DNA of 49,311 nt from Pseudobdellovibrionaceae bacterium (lineage in GTDB: Bacteria > Bdellovibrionota > Bdellovibrionia > Bdellovibrionales > Bdellovibrionaceae). Position 1 is the stretch's first letter, and each line of letters opens with the position of its first letter. The stretch is taken from positions 1 to 49,311 of the forward strand of contig JAHBUU010000002.1 in NCBI GenBank assembly GCA_019637895.1, in the 5' to 3' direction. The notes beneath the pieces are model-generated. The model was not told the DNA's origin. It did not search any database and worked only from the letters and a program-made list of their open reading frames with translations. Below, in pieces: positions 24,475 through 32,720 of this stretch. Made by a program: the position numbers and the translations under genes.

Positions 24475-24948
24475 TTAGCGTGAAATGAGTTCGGTCGAGC
24501 AATATGAGGTGGCGCGCTGGCGGTAGGGTGAAAACACCATTTCTTGAGCCAAGGAGAGGCAGGATTTCCGGTTCAAAGTGGATGGAATTTCGCGGATGCA
24601 GGTCCACAGAACCTCATCACGGTTTTCTCCGAACTCCAGGCTGCGAGCGGTTTTCAGACAATTTTTTACGTTGAGCCGTTTGGAATTCCGAAAGAGACAC
24701 GCTTTTTTGGCTTCTTCGGTGGGAGTCGAATACTCGAAGAGACGAGTTCCTTTTAGGCATTCATCCAAAGTGGAGTTGGTGGAAAATCGGTTCAGGCAAA
24801 TTTGACGTTGGCGATCTCGCTCACCAGGCGTGCGTTCCTTCTGTGCCTGCATGAAGCAAGCAGCGAGGGGTCCTCGGCTCGGGGCGCGGGATTGCGCCAA
24901 AGCACCGATGGAAAAAAAGGTGATGAGAAGTCCAATCAACGTCCGCAT
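24475..24948 (-). CDS. Exported protein with repeated cysteine motif, unknown function
   Basis: 157 aa from the ATG at 24948, which follows AAGGA and gives a signal peptide (MRTLIGLLITFFSIGALAQ). The mature protein has eight cysteines, most followed by Leu or Ile, in helical segments roughly 15-25 residues apart (CFMQ, CLNR, CLKG, CLFR, CLKT, CIRE, CLSL). This suggests repeated short helices held by disulfides. No family was recognised. It lies directly after the exported UDG-like gene on the same strand and may be cotranscribed. Confidence 0.68.
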   Translation of the reverse strand: MRTLIGLLITFFSIGALAQSRAPSRGPLAACFMQAQKERTPGERDRQRQICLNRFSTNSTLDECLKGTRLFEYSTPTEEAKKACLFRNSKRLNVKNCLKTARSLEFGENRDEVLWTCIREIPSTLNRKSCLSLAQEMVFSPYRQRATSYCSTELISR

Positions 24949-25057
24949 GATATTCCTTGTTTCGTCCACCCTTGATGCAAGTCTGAGACCGAATCCAAAA
25001 CGCTTTCAGCGAGTTTGGCGTGGCGAACGGTTTGACAGCGGCCCTTCCGAGTCACCG

Positions 25058-27577
25058 TCAGAAACCGCCTGCATTTCTGAAGACGGCTTCACAGCGTCCA
25101 CCACCCATAGCCGCCGCGGCCGGGAGCAGGCGCAAAGTCTTCGGAGTCATCACGCGTTTTTCCAGTTTCCCATCGATTCCTGCCTCGAGCAAAAACTGAC
25201 CGAGAGCCTGTCCGCCCACACGGAGGCCGGATGTCTTAAGTGTTTTTTTGATGGCCTCGATTGAGCGGGTCACGGTCGGCAGAGGTCTGATTTTTTGTCG
25301 AGCAACCCAGTTCGGTGTGATGAGAGCACGGGTGCCGCCTCGGTGTTTACCGAGAGCATCGATGACATGATCGCCGCCGGTGCCTTCCCATGCGCGAGAC
25401 CACCACGTCAGATGAACACGGGGGATGTCTTTCATCTGAGCCGTGATGGTTTTTCCTTTCCCCCAGCCAAGTCGGCTTTGTGAATCGGAGGCGGCTTGGG
25501 CGATGCCGGATTTCACATCCATGCCTTCTCGGTCGATATTGATGACCGGGATTTGCGCCATCTTCAATTGATGAAGAACGCGGGTCATTTCTTGTTTCGC
25601 AATCGGGCCATCGGTGTAAATCGCTTCGATTTTTCCGCTCTTGAGTGCTTCGCGGATGGCGACCTCGCGATATTTTTCCGTGCGTTGACGGGTAACTTCC
25701 CACTCTTCGGCGGTGGCTCCGTCCATTCCGACAGGGACCGTTTTGATCACCAAATACTTGTCGCCGACGCCGAGATCGGACATCAACCCGTTCAGCACCT
25801 GGCCACGGGCACCGGTCAAGGCGCGAGCGGTGATCCAATCATCGATTCCATGAGGGTCCGCAAGAATCAGAACTCGGGAGTCGGTAAAGGATCCACGATG
25901 GAATCCGAAGAGACCTGTGTCTGGATGGGTTTTGGTGTTGTAAGCATCGATGCCGAATTTTTCGAAGGAGGCATCTTGGCCTTTGGCGTCCACGGCCTTC
26001 ATTCCCGCCTTCGGTTCAAACAGCAGTTCTCGGTCGATGCTCGAGATCAAGGCTTTGGCGATTTCAGGTCCCGGGCCACGGTCAAATTCATAGCGGGCGG
26101 CACCTGTGCGTGGACGAACGGACCACAGGTCTTCGGGATTCAGTACCTCTGATGGCAGTGTCTCTTTCGAAGAGGTGATCAGATTCATATCGAATTTCAC
26201 TCGGTCTCTCGATCCTGCAACGATGGTTTGCGGATCGAGACGTGAGGCGTCCGCTCTGGAAACGCGTCGGTCGTCGGGCGCACCGAATTCAAAGTAGCCG
26301 GGGCGAATATCGGCTCGTCCATAACGATAGTCTTTTCCTTCGTGCCACATATTGCGACGAAGCTTCCCGTCGTCATCAAGGTCGGGTTCGACTTTCCAAC
26401 CGAGGGCCTTGAGTTCATTCAGACGATTGAAAGACTTCTTCAGGGCTTCGGAGGCGGCCTCGGGGGTCATTTTGCTCAGAGAACTCGGGTGAGCGGACAT
26501 CGTGAAGCCGATATGGTCTTTCACGATGGTGCCATCAGACAGACGGAGCCCTTTCATGGAGTTCGTTCGTTGTCCGTTGATTTCGACGGCGTCGAGATCA
26601 TATCCGCCGAGCTGTGCGGCGTTCATGATTCCGCTTTTTTCCGCGCCGCCTTGGGTGAAGACCATGAGTTCGATCGCTCGCTTTGGATTTTCCTTGGCGG
26701 CTTTGACGGCGGCCACTTGATCGGCGGGCTTCGAGTAGTCAGGCTTTCGACCGAGCAGGATTTCGTAGACGTCTTTGCCGTCTTTGGTGACGGGAACGGG
26801 GAATTCGTTGTTTCCGCCCGCATAGACGAGTTTGGTTTCAGGAACGCGGATATTCGCCAGACGATCAGGATTCATTTTGGGCGACACTTTAGCGCCTCGA
26901 GCGATCAGGAACTCGGCAAAGGCGTCCCTGGAGGCGCCACCGAACAGAATCATCAATCTCATGCTGTCGGGGTTGTTCTTGATCATCCACTCCCAGAAAA
27001 GCTCTCGTTGTTTGCGGATTTCGCTATCGGCGCCGTTTGCGAGCATCCACAGCTGGTTGTCGACGAAAGAGGATTGACGCAACAGAGGCTCGCCCACTTT
27101 GTCGAATTCGACAAACAGATGATCGAAGGATCCGTATTGGCCTTTGATGGTCGACAAAAAGGCGTTGGTGGTCGACACGCCCTGGTCGACACCGAAATAG
27201 TTGCCGACGCTTTGAACGCGGGCGCCGAAGCCGGAGGTGCCCGGCTGTTTCGCGGCTTCTGCAATGTGGGTGGCGTCCTGTCCGATGAAGAGAATTTTGA
27301 CGTCATTTTTATCGAAGCTGGTTCTGGTCATCATGAGGCCGAAGATGTAACGGAATTTTTGCTGATCCATGATCTGATCCGACATCACCGAATACTCAGG
27401 CAGACTGGCGTACAGATCGATCAGGGCCCGACCCTCGGCGGTTTTTGGATCGGGACCGGCGTTGTACTCCCACTGGGTGCCTTCCTTGATTCCGAAGGTG
27501 GTGGCCAAGGATTGCAGCGGGAACGAGATCAATAGCAGGGCATGGATGAACGCAAAGAAGGTCTTTTCCAAACGCAT
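25058..27577 (-). CDS. Exported protein with two uracil-DNA-glycosylase-like halves
   Basis: 839 aa. The signal peptide covers residues 1 to about 26 (FFAFIHALLLISFPLQSLAT). The first half (about 60-400) resembles the UDG superfamily. ILFIGQDATH (99-104) parallels the family-1 GQDPYH loop and keeps its Asp. FGARVQSVGNYFGV and TTNAF follow, LMILFGGASRDAF parallels the UDG core strand, and HPSSLS (363-368) parallels the family-1 HPSPLS motif, keeping its His. The second half (about 500-760) repeats the layout in degenerate form: ILADPHGIDDW (571-581), GARGQVLNGLM and EAIYTDGPIAKQEM, with no HPS. Activity on DNA is not shown; the export signal makes a periplasmic or extracellular site likely. 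Confidence 0.65.
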   Translation of the reverse strand: MRLEKTFFAFIHALLLISFPLQSLATTFGIKEGTQWEYNAGPDPKTAEGRALIDLYASLPEYSVMSDQIMDQQKFRYIFGLMMTRTSFDKNDVKILFIGQDATHIAEAAKQPGTSGFGARVQSVGNYFGVDQGVSTTNAFLSTIKGQYGSFDHLFVEFDKVGEPLLRQSSFVDNQLWMLANGADSEIRKQRELFWEWMIKNNPDSMRLMILFGGASRDAFAEFLIARGAKVSPKMNPDRLANIRVPETKLVYAGGNNEFPVPVTKDGKDVYEILLGRKPDYSKPADQVAAVKAAKENPKRAIELMVFTQGGAEKSGIMNAAQLGGYDLDAVEINGQRTNSMKGLRLSDGTIVKDHIGFTMSAHPSSLSKMTPEAASEALKKSFNRLNELKALGWKVEPDLDDDGKLRRNMWHEGKDYRYGRADIRPGYFEFGAPDDRRVSRADASRLDPQTIVAGSRDRVKFDMNLITSSKETLPSEVLNPEDLWSVRPRTGAARYEFDRGPGPEIAKALISSIDRELLFEPKAGMKAVDAKGQDASFEKFGIDAYNTKTHPDTGLFGFHRGSFTDSRVLILADPHGIDDWITARALTGARGQVLNGLMSDLGVGDKYLVIKTVPVGMDGATAEEWEVTRQRTEKYREVAIREALKSGKIEAIYTDGPIAKQEMTRVLHQLKMAQIPVINIDREGMDVKSGIAQAASDSQSRLGWGKGKTITAQMKDIPRVHLTWWSRAWEGTGGDHVIDALGKHRGGTRALITPNWVARQKIRPLPTVTRSIEAIKKTLKTSGLRVGGQALGQFLLEAGIDGKLEKRVMTPKTLRLLPAAAAMGGGRCEAVFRNAGGF

Positions 27578-27578
27578 G

Positions 27579-27627
27579 GGGGCCCCACTTGAAAAGGAGC
27601 CCTAGGGGCCCCGGTCTTTTTCAAGGG
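27579..27627 (-). promoter_or_regulatory. Stable hairpin in the leader of the UDG-like gene
   Basis: Two copies of the palindrome GGGGCCCC (27579-27586 and 27605-27612) can pair with each other. Outside and between them, CTTGAAAA and TTTTTCAAG (about 27588-27595 and 27616-27624) form another stem. The copy nearest the gene directly precedes the ATG, and its GTGGGG is the only ribosome-binding-like sequence, so folding would hide it. The structure also resembles a terminator for upstream transcripts. Confidence 0.5.
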
Positions 27628-27756
27628 GGTGAAAATGCAGCAAATAAGCCGGAAAGGCTTTCGCCTAAAGTTGATCTGACGGGGGTTCGAGTGTCGAAAG
27701 TTTTGACAGAGGACGGAAGCGGGCTCGGAGAAGAGGTTCCCTCGAGCCCCGAAGCT

Positions 27757-28962
27757 TTACTGAATCACGCCATAAGGATTGGCGGCATGCTCGAGAAGAT
27801 AGAGAACAGGTTCGATATTTTTTTGAACTGTCGCTGGGATGGCGCCAGCACCGGGATAGAATCCGCCTCCGCCCCAGCGTCCTGGATCAAGCTCGAAGGT
27901 GAAGGAAATGATCCCATGCACGCCGTAAGACCAATCGGTGGCATCACCACTGGCGGTGTACAAACCAGAACTTTGCATCGGCGTATAGCCATTCCACTGT
28001 GCCATGGTTCTGGCCATCGTTTCGTGGACTCGCCGGTCGGCATCGTTCGCGATTGAGGTGTAGGTATGTCCCCATGGATACAGAATGAGTTGTGAATAGG
28101 TGTGGAAGCTCAGCAAGACCGTGATGTTCTCGTGGGCTTCGACGTAATCGCGGATGGCTCGGGTCTCGGGTTCGCTGAAAGCCGACTTTCCCCGGAATGT
28201 TTCCGATGAAGGAGAGGGCGATGCACCCGTCGTTCCCCAGGCGTAATCGTAATTGCGATTCAGATCGACACCGTAGGTGTTGTTGTCATTTTGCGTGCGG
28301 TTTTTTCTCCAAGAACGGTAGCGACCGGATTCGACGTCGTAGGCAAGGCCATCCGGATTCACGGCTGGAATCAGGTGGATGTCGCGGCCGTCGATGAGCG
28401 TGCGGACTCTTTCATCGCCTTGAGCGTATCTTTCGAGGAGAATTTCCCAGATCCGAAGGGGGGTTTCCACGGACAGATGTTCGCGAGCATGATGCCCACC
28501 CATATAAATGATGCCCGGAAGCTGTTCGGCTTTCGCAAGATTGCCAGAGATTCGCAGTGCCCAGATATCTCGGTCTTCGACGGTTTTTCCTACGGAGGAG
28601 ATTCTTACGAGCGTCGGGTATTTTCTGACCAATTCATCCATGGCGGCCTTCAGGCGAGCCTCATCGTGAAAGGCGCCGTCTCCGGCCGGGAAGTCCTTGG
28701 TGTCGGTTTGAACAGGGAAGCTGACTTCGACGAAGTTCATTTTTTCCAGACGGCGAAGCTCGGTTTGAGTTCCGGTGGCGGTCACGAAGTCGTCGGCGAT
28801 GGTTTCGATGGCGACGCCGGTGTCGGCAATCACGCTACGCTCGAATTTTGAATGTGCCTTCAGCTTCATCCAATAAAGCTGGTCATCCGTGGATTCGGCA
28901 TGAGTGCTTGAGAGCATTCCGAACGCGAAAAGACTTAAGAGTAAGAAAGCCTTTGATGGCAT
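27757..28962 (-). CDS. Exported M14 zinc carboxypeptidase
   Basis: 401 aa. A signal peptide (1 to about 22) and propeptide-like region (to about 100) precede the carboxypeptidase A/T fold. Zinc ligands His158 and Glu161 sit in GGHHAREHLS and His287 in LLSFHTYSQ. Substrate-binding Arg and Asn appear in DLNRNYDYAW, and catalytic Glu357 in SFTFELDP. The enzyme should remove C-terminal residues from peptides outside the cytoplasm. All required residues are present. GGAAGGGG precedes the ATG. It lies in a minus-strand run next to other exported proteins. Confidence 0.93.
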   Translation of the reverse strand: MPSKAFLLLSLFAFGMLSSTHAESTDDQLYWMKLKAHSKFERSVIADTGVAIETIADDFVTATGTQTELRRLEKMNFVEVSFPVQTDTKDFPAGDGAFHDEARLKAAMDELVRKYPTLVRISSVGKTVEDRDIWALRISGNLAKAEQLPGIIYMGGHHAREHLSVETPLRIWEILLERYAQGDERVRTLIDGRDIHLIPAVNPDGLAYDVESGRYRSWRKNRTQNDNNTYGVDLNRNYDYAWGTTGASPSPSSETFRGKSAFSEPETRAIRDYVEAHENITVLLSFHTYSQLILYPWGHTYTSIANDADRRVHETMARTMAQWNGYTPMQSSGLYTASGDATDWSYGVHGIISFTFELDPGRWGGGGFYPGAGAIPATVQKNIEPVLYLLEHAANPYGVIQ

Positions 28963-29041
28963 AATGTCCCCTTCCTTGGGCGAGTGGATCTGCCTGGAAT
29001 TCGATCACAGGTTTCAGAACGGAACCACTCTTTCCAAGGTC

Positions 29042-29356
29042 TTAGGACTGAAGTCTAGTTGGGGAGCTTTTTGAGAACATTCGCTCGAGGAGCTGGTTTT
29101 TCTTCAGGAAAGAAACTCCAAAACCGAGTCCGTTGGTCCAAATGACTTCGGCATCGAGCACTCTCGTTTTTCCGATCGAGTGCAAATGGATGGTCGCGCG
29201 GATCAAGTCGCCCTTTTTGGGAACCTGAGTGCCCGCTTTCAGTTCAAGCAAAGCTCCGGTGATGGACAGATTCTTCATGCGACTGACCAGCTGACCGAGG
29301 CGTCCGTAAATTTCGACATGGGCGACTTCGGACGTGGTGTAGCGGTGAGCGGACAT
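29042..29356 (-). CDS. Small PilZ-domain protein
   Basis: 104 aa from the ATG at 29356, preceded by AGGAGA. The single domain shows the PilZ beta-barrel pattern, NLSITGALLELKAG (equivalent to D/NxSxxG) and a closing AEVIWTNGLGFGVSFL. The N-terminal RxxxR that contacts c-di-GMP is not obvious, so ligand binding is uncertain. It would act as a soluble adaptor or as a non-binding PilZ partner. It follows folA by 72 bases on the same strand. Confidence 0.72.
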   Translation of the reverse strand: MSAHRYTTSEVAHVEIYGRLGQLVSRMKNLSITGALLELKAGTQVPKKGDLIRATIHLHSIGKTRVLDAEVIWTNGLGFGVSFLKKNQLLERMFSKSSPTRLQS

Positions 29357-29428
29357 GCTGAATCTCCTGGATGAGTGTCTGACTCTCCTCCATCGGATCA
29401 AGGGCCGGGAAAGATAACGAGAACTCGC

Positions 29429-29920
29429 TTATTTCCGGACGTAGGTCCTGAATGCAAAAGGCGGAGGGCCGGGGCGTCCTTCGTCTTTTTCCAGAATGAA
29501 ACGGCTTTCGTCGAACTCGGGATACTTGGCGTCGCCTTCGACCTCTTGATCGATCACCGTCAAGTAGATGCGATCGACTTTGTCGAGGGTCTGTTTGTAG
29601 ATCTCGCCACCGCCGACGATGAAAACCTCTTCAGAGGGATCAGCGATCAGTTCTTCGGCAAGCTTGAGCGCTTCATCGATGGACGACACAAAATCCACGT
29701 CCCCTTCGTCCGCGACGAAGTGACTGCGGGACACGATGATGTGATGACGATTCGGAAGATGACCGGGAAGGCTTTCAAAGGTTTTTCGGCCCATGATCAT
29801 GATCCGTCCGTCCGTCATCTTTTTGAAGAACCGAAGATCCTCTGGCAAATGCCACGGCAGTTTGTTGTCTTTCCCGATGACCCGGTTTTTTGCCATGGCT
29901 GCGATATGGGAAAGAATCAT
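29429..29920 (-). CDS. folA: Dihydrofolate reductase
   Basis: 163 aa, the usual length. Key features are [16 protein letters not shown] at the N-terminus, [14 protein letters not shown] with the active-site acidic residue, [10 protein letters not shown] and [14 protein letters not shown] (NADPH-binding glycines). The enzyme regenerates tetrahydrofolate from the dihydrofolate that thymidylate synthase produces. Its ATG overlaps the thyA stop by 4 nt, the classic thyA-folA coupling. Confidence 0.97.
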   Translation of the reverse strand: MILSHIAAMAKNRVIGKDNKLPWHLPEDLRFFKKMTDGRIMIMGRKTFESLPGHLPNRHHIIVSRSHFVADEGDVDFVSSIDEALKLAEELIADPSEEVFIVGGGEIYKQTLDKVDRIYLTVIDQEVEGDAKYPEFDESRFILEKDEGRPGPPPFAFRTYVRK

Positions 29921-30711
29921 ACGGCCACCTCGCCTTTGATGGCGGGATGGGATTCGTAACCGAGGATCTGAATGTCGTCGAAGGTGAAATCAAAAAGATT
30001 TTTGATGTTCGGATTCAACGCCAGCGTTGGCAGCGCTTTCGGTTCTCGAGTGAGTTGCAGCTTTGTTTGTTCGAGATGATTCGAGTACAGATGGGCATCA
30101 CCCAAGGTATGGATGAACTCGCCAGCTTGCAGGCCGCAGACATGAGCGATCATGTGGGTGAGCAGGGCATAGCTTGCGATATTGAATGGAACACCCAGAA
30201 AAATATCCGCCGAGCGCTGATACAGCTGGCAAGAGAGTTTTCCGTTGGCGACGTAGAACTGAAAAAAGGCATGGCAAGGAGGCAGCGCCATTTTTTCGAC
30301 GTCGCCCGGATTGAAGGCGACGACCATCAGGCGGCGAGAATCCGGATTCGTTTTGATCTGCTCGACGACTTTCGTGATCTGATCGATCTGTCGTCCATCC
30401 GAGGTTTCCCACGAACGCCACTGTTTGCCATAAACGGGACCAAGATCGCCATTCTCATCGGCCCATTCGTTCCAAATAGAAACCTTGTTGTCCTGCAGGT
30501 AACGGATGTTGGTGTCACCTTTCAGAAACCACAGCAGCTCATGAATGATCGAGCGCAGATGCAGTTTTTTGGTGGTGACCATGGGGAAGCCTTCCGAGAG
30601 ATCGAATCGCATCTGATAACCGAAAACGCTGCGGGTTCCGGTGCCAGTGCGGTCGGACTTATCCGTGCCGTGCTCAAGGACGTGCTTCATTAAATCGAGG
30701 TATTGTTTCAT
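29917..30711 (-). CDS. thyA: Thymidylate synthase
   Basis: 264 aa, identical in length to the E. coli enzyme. It shows [19 protein letters not shown] (folate and phosphate contacts), the nucleophilic cysteine in [31 protein letters not shown] and [12 protein letters not shown]. It makes dTMP from dUMP and methylene-tetrahydrofolate. There is no strong ribosome binding site. CTGGCA, 17 bases and TATGCT lie in front, with the -10 ending eight bases before the ATG, so a leaderless message is possible. folA follows with ATGA overlap. Confidence 0.97.
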   Translation of the reverse strand: MKQYLDLMKHVLEHGTDKSDRTGTGTRSVFGYQMRFDLSEGFPMVTTKKLHLRSIIHELLWFLKGDTNIRYLQDNKVSIWNEWADENGDLGPVYGKQWRSWETSDGRQIDQITKVVEQIKTNPDSRRLMVVAFNPGDVEKMALPPCHAFFQFYVANGKLSCQLYQRSADIFLGVPFNIASYALLTHMIAHVCGLQAGEFIHTLGDAHLYSNHLEQTKLQLTREPKALPTLALNPNIKNLFDFTFDDIQILGYESHPAIKGEVAV

Positions 30712-30719
30712 AGGTCTTT

Positions 30720-30748
30720 AGCATAATCGTCCGGCGGAAAGTTGCCAG
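30720..30748 (-). promoter_or_regulatory. Candidate promoter abutting the thyA start codon
   Basis: On the minus strand CTGGCA (30748-30743), 17 bases and TATGCT (30725-30720) resemble -35 and -10 boxes. Eight bases (AAAGACCT) separate the -10 from the ATG at 30711. This would give thyA-folA their own start separate from the upp-hpt-GNAT genes upstream. Confidence 0.4.
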
Positions 30749-30861
30749 GGTCTTTCCCGCCATGAAGCATTGTGAGAAAGGAAGAAAAGCTCCCTCTTGC
30801 CTGAAAAGCGGGCCTTTTTGCTTTGCGCAAGCCGCGGATTCCTCTTGAACTGGCAGGGGTT

Positions 30862-31389
30862 CTACGAACGGTCGGTTTTGACCCAGTAGCGACGGATGGT
30901 TTCCTGATCTTCGGGGTCCCAGACGCGCTCCTCGAGACGGCCTCCGAAATGTTCGATGATTTTCCAAGAGGGGGTATTGGTGTCCGCACAGGTCACCATG
31001 ATCTCTGTCAGTTGCAAGCCCTGGCAGTAGAGCAGAGCCTGTTTCATCATTTCCGTGGCGAGGCCTTGGCCTCGATAGGTCGGAGCCACGGCATATCCAA
31101 GATGTCCGCCTCGTTGTCGAAGAGATTCATTCAAAGTGTGACGAACGCTCACCCGTCCAATGATCCGTCCATCGAGAAAGCCGTAAAGCATGGTGTGGGG
31201 AACGCGGCCCGGGGCAAGCTCGCGCCCGGCCTCTTCATCTCGGAGGATCCTCAGCATCTCGGGAAAGGCCATGCCTTCTTTCCAAGAGAAGGTGTACCAG
31301 CTGAGATCTTCACCCTCCCAAAGAGAAAGGCCTTCAAAGAAGGCCTTTTCATCCGAAACCTCAAGAGGACGTAAAACGAGGTTGGTCAT
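30862..31389 (-). CDS. GNAT-family N-acetyltransferase
   Basis: 175 aa with the GNAT fold: strands and helix of motif D/A in LGYAVAPTYRGQGLATEMM (acetyl-CoA pyrophosphate loop RGQGLA), and motif B in TPSWKIIEHFGGRLEERV. The target amine is unknown; RimJ/RimL-like N-terminal or small-molecule acetylation is possible. The ATG directly abuts the hpt stop codon, so it is cotranscribed with the salvage genes. A stretch of 150 bases with no gene separates it from thyA. Confidence 0.9.
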   Translation of the reverse strand: MTNLVLRPLEVSDEKAFFEGLSLWEGEDLSWYTFSWKEGMAFPEMLRILRDEEAGRELAPGRVPHTMLYGFLDGRIIGRVSVRHTLNESLRQRGGHLGYAVAPTYRGQGLATEMMKQALLYCQGLQLTEIMVTCADTNTPSWKIIEHFGGRLEERVWDPEDQETIRRYWVKTDRS

Positions 31390-31920
31390 TTACTGGAAGT
31401 TCTGAACCTGTCCGATGAACGGCAAGTTGCGGTAGAAACCTTGGTAGTCGAGGCCGTAACCGACGACGAACTCATTCGAGATTTGGAAGCCGACGTGATC
31501 CAGTTTGCAAGGAACCTTGAGCGCTTCCGGCTTTTCCAGCAGAGCCACAGTGGTCAGTGAGGCTGGTTTGCGGGACTGGATGGATTGGATCAAGTAGTTC
31601 ATAGTGAGGCCCGTATCCACGATGTCTTCGACGAGGATGACGTGTTTGCCTTCGACCGGTTGAGCGAGATCCAGAGTGACTTTCACTTCGCCGGACGAGG
31701 TGGTTGTCCCGTGATAGCTGGAAACGCCAAAGAACTCGCAGGTGATATCGACACCGATCGAACGGATCAGATCCGAGTAGAACATGAACGAACCCTTGAG
31801 GACGCAGATGGCGATGACCTCTTGGCCCTTGAACTTCTTGGTGAGAGTCGCGCCGATTTCGGAGACTTTCTTCTGGAGTTGTTCCTGAGTGATATAGGGT
31901 TTGATGTCCAGATGATTCAT
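31390..31920 (-). CDS. hpt: Hypoxanthine phosphoribosyltransferase
   Basis: 176 aa from the ATG at 31920, preceded by GAGG at six bases. The PRPP-binding motif is HVILVEDIVDTGLTMNYL, and an earlier loop VLKGSFMFYSDLIR with SSYHGTT forms the flexible active-site part. It converts hypoxanthine and guanine with PRPP to IMP and GMP for purine salvage. It lies eight bases after upp, so the window has both a purine and a pyrimidine salvage enzyme in one operon. Confidence 0.96.
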   Translation of the reverse strand: MNHLDIKPYITQEQLQKKVSEIGATLTKKFKGQEVIAICVLKGSFMFYSDLIRSIGVDITCEFFGVSSYHGTTTSSGEVKVTLDLAQPVEGKHVILVEDIVDTGLTMNYLIQSIQSRKPASLTTVALLEKPEALKVPCKLDHVGFQISNEFVVGYGLDYQGFYRNLPFIGQVQNFQ

Positions 31921-31928
31921 TTTCTGCC

Positions 31929-32699
31929 TCACACGAAAGAGTTGTTCATGATTTCGCCGAAACCGCCGCCGCCGGGAACGATGTAGTCTTTTTCGTTCAG
32001 GCCTTTTTCGAGGTCCCAATGAAGTCCCGGGGGTGCCTCTAGAACGTGCCGTGGGGAAAGCCCTCGGTCAAGTCTTAGAGCATAGATGACGACGTCAGGA
32101 TGGGCGGCAAGGACTCGCTTGAGGTATTCCGGTGTCACGATCAAATGGAGCGCGATAAACCGTCGGGCAGGACCTTCGACTTTGTTTTTGTAGTAATCAA
32201 TGGCGGTCACGATGGTGTTGCCCGTGGCTCCCATCGGGTCTGGAAACAGCACGTCGGCGCCTTTGACGTCTCCGCCGATTTTAAGGCTTCCGAAATTGGT
32301 TCCCAAGACGGCGGCCTCCGCGTCGGTGATCCGGGCGGCCATGATGTGATCCTGACGGAGCTGTGATCCGGGGAGCGCATGGTGAAGGAAGTCATAGCAG
32401 ATATGGGAGGGCCAGGTCCCTGCTCGGGCCAAATTGACGACCACGGCTTTCTGGGACTGTTTGGCGATCCGGGTTTCCAGCAGGACATCGGGGTGGAACT
32501 CGGTCATCCGCGTGGGGCGGCGAACCGTTTCCGACTCGAACTCCTTGTCGACCGCTTCGGCGATGAGCTGGGTATAGAGCAATTCGACTAGGCGGTTGAT
32601 TTCAGGCTGATGGGTTTCGGCCGAGCAGAGCTTGGCAAGGACGCCATTCAGGAAATGGTTATCCAGGAAGCGAACTTGCGGACCATAGTGATGTTGCAT
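31929..32699 (-). CDS. upp: Uracil phosphoribosyltransferase
   Basis: 256 aa, longer than the roughly 210-residue bacterial Upp. The PRPP loop VLFPDPMGATGNTIVTAIDY and conserved RLDRGLSP and a GGGGFGE C-terminal stretch identify the family. The extra length is at the N-terminus (about 40 residues of charged helix) and near residues 170-190. It converts uracil with PRPP to UMP. GGAG six bases before the ATG supports the start. It is followed by hpt. Confidence 0.9.
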   Translation of the reverse strand: MQHHYGPQVRFLDNHFLNGVLAKLCSAETHQPEINRLVELLYTQLIAEAVDKEFESETVRRPTRMTEFHPDVLLETRIAKQSQKAVVVNLARAGTWPSHICYDFLHHALPGSQLRQDHIMAARITDAEAAVLGTNFGSLKIGGDVKGADVLFPDPMGATGNTIVTAIDYYKNKVEGPARRFIALHLIVTPEYLKRVLAAHPDVVIYALRLDRGLSPRHVLEAPPGLHWDLEKGLNEKDYIVPGGGGFGEIMNNSFV

Positions 32700-32720
32700 C
32701 GATAACTCCGGCGGAGGGGG

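Noticed and set aside
26342-27535. A 397-codon plus-strand frame
   Set aside because: Antisense to the exported UDG-like gene, which has a signal peptide and ordered motifs; the plus frame has none.
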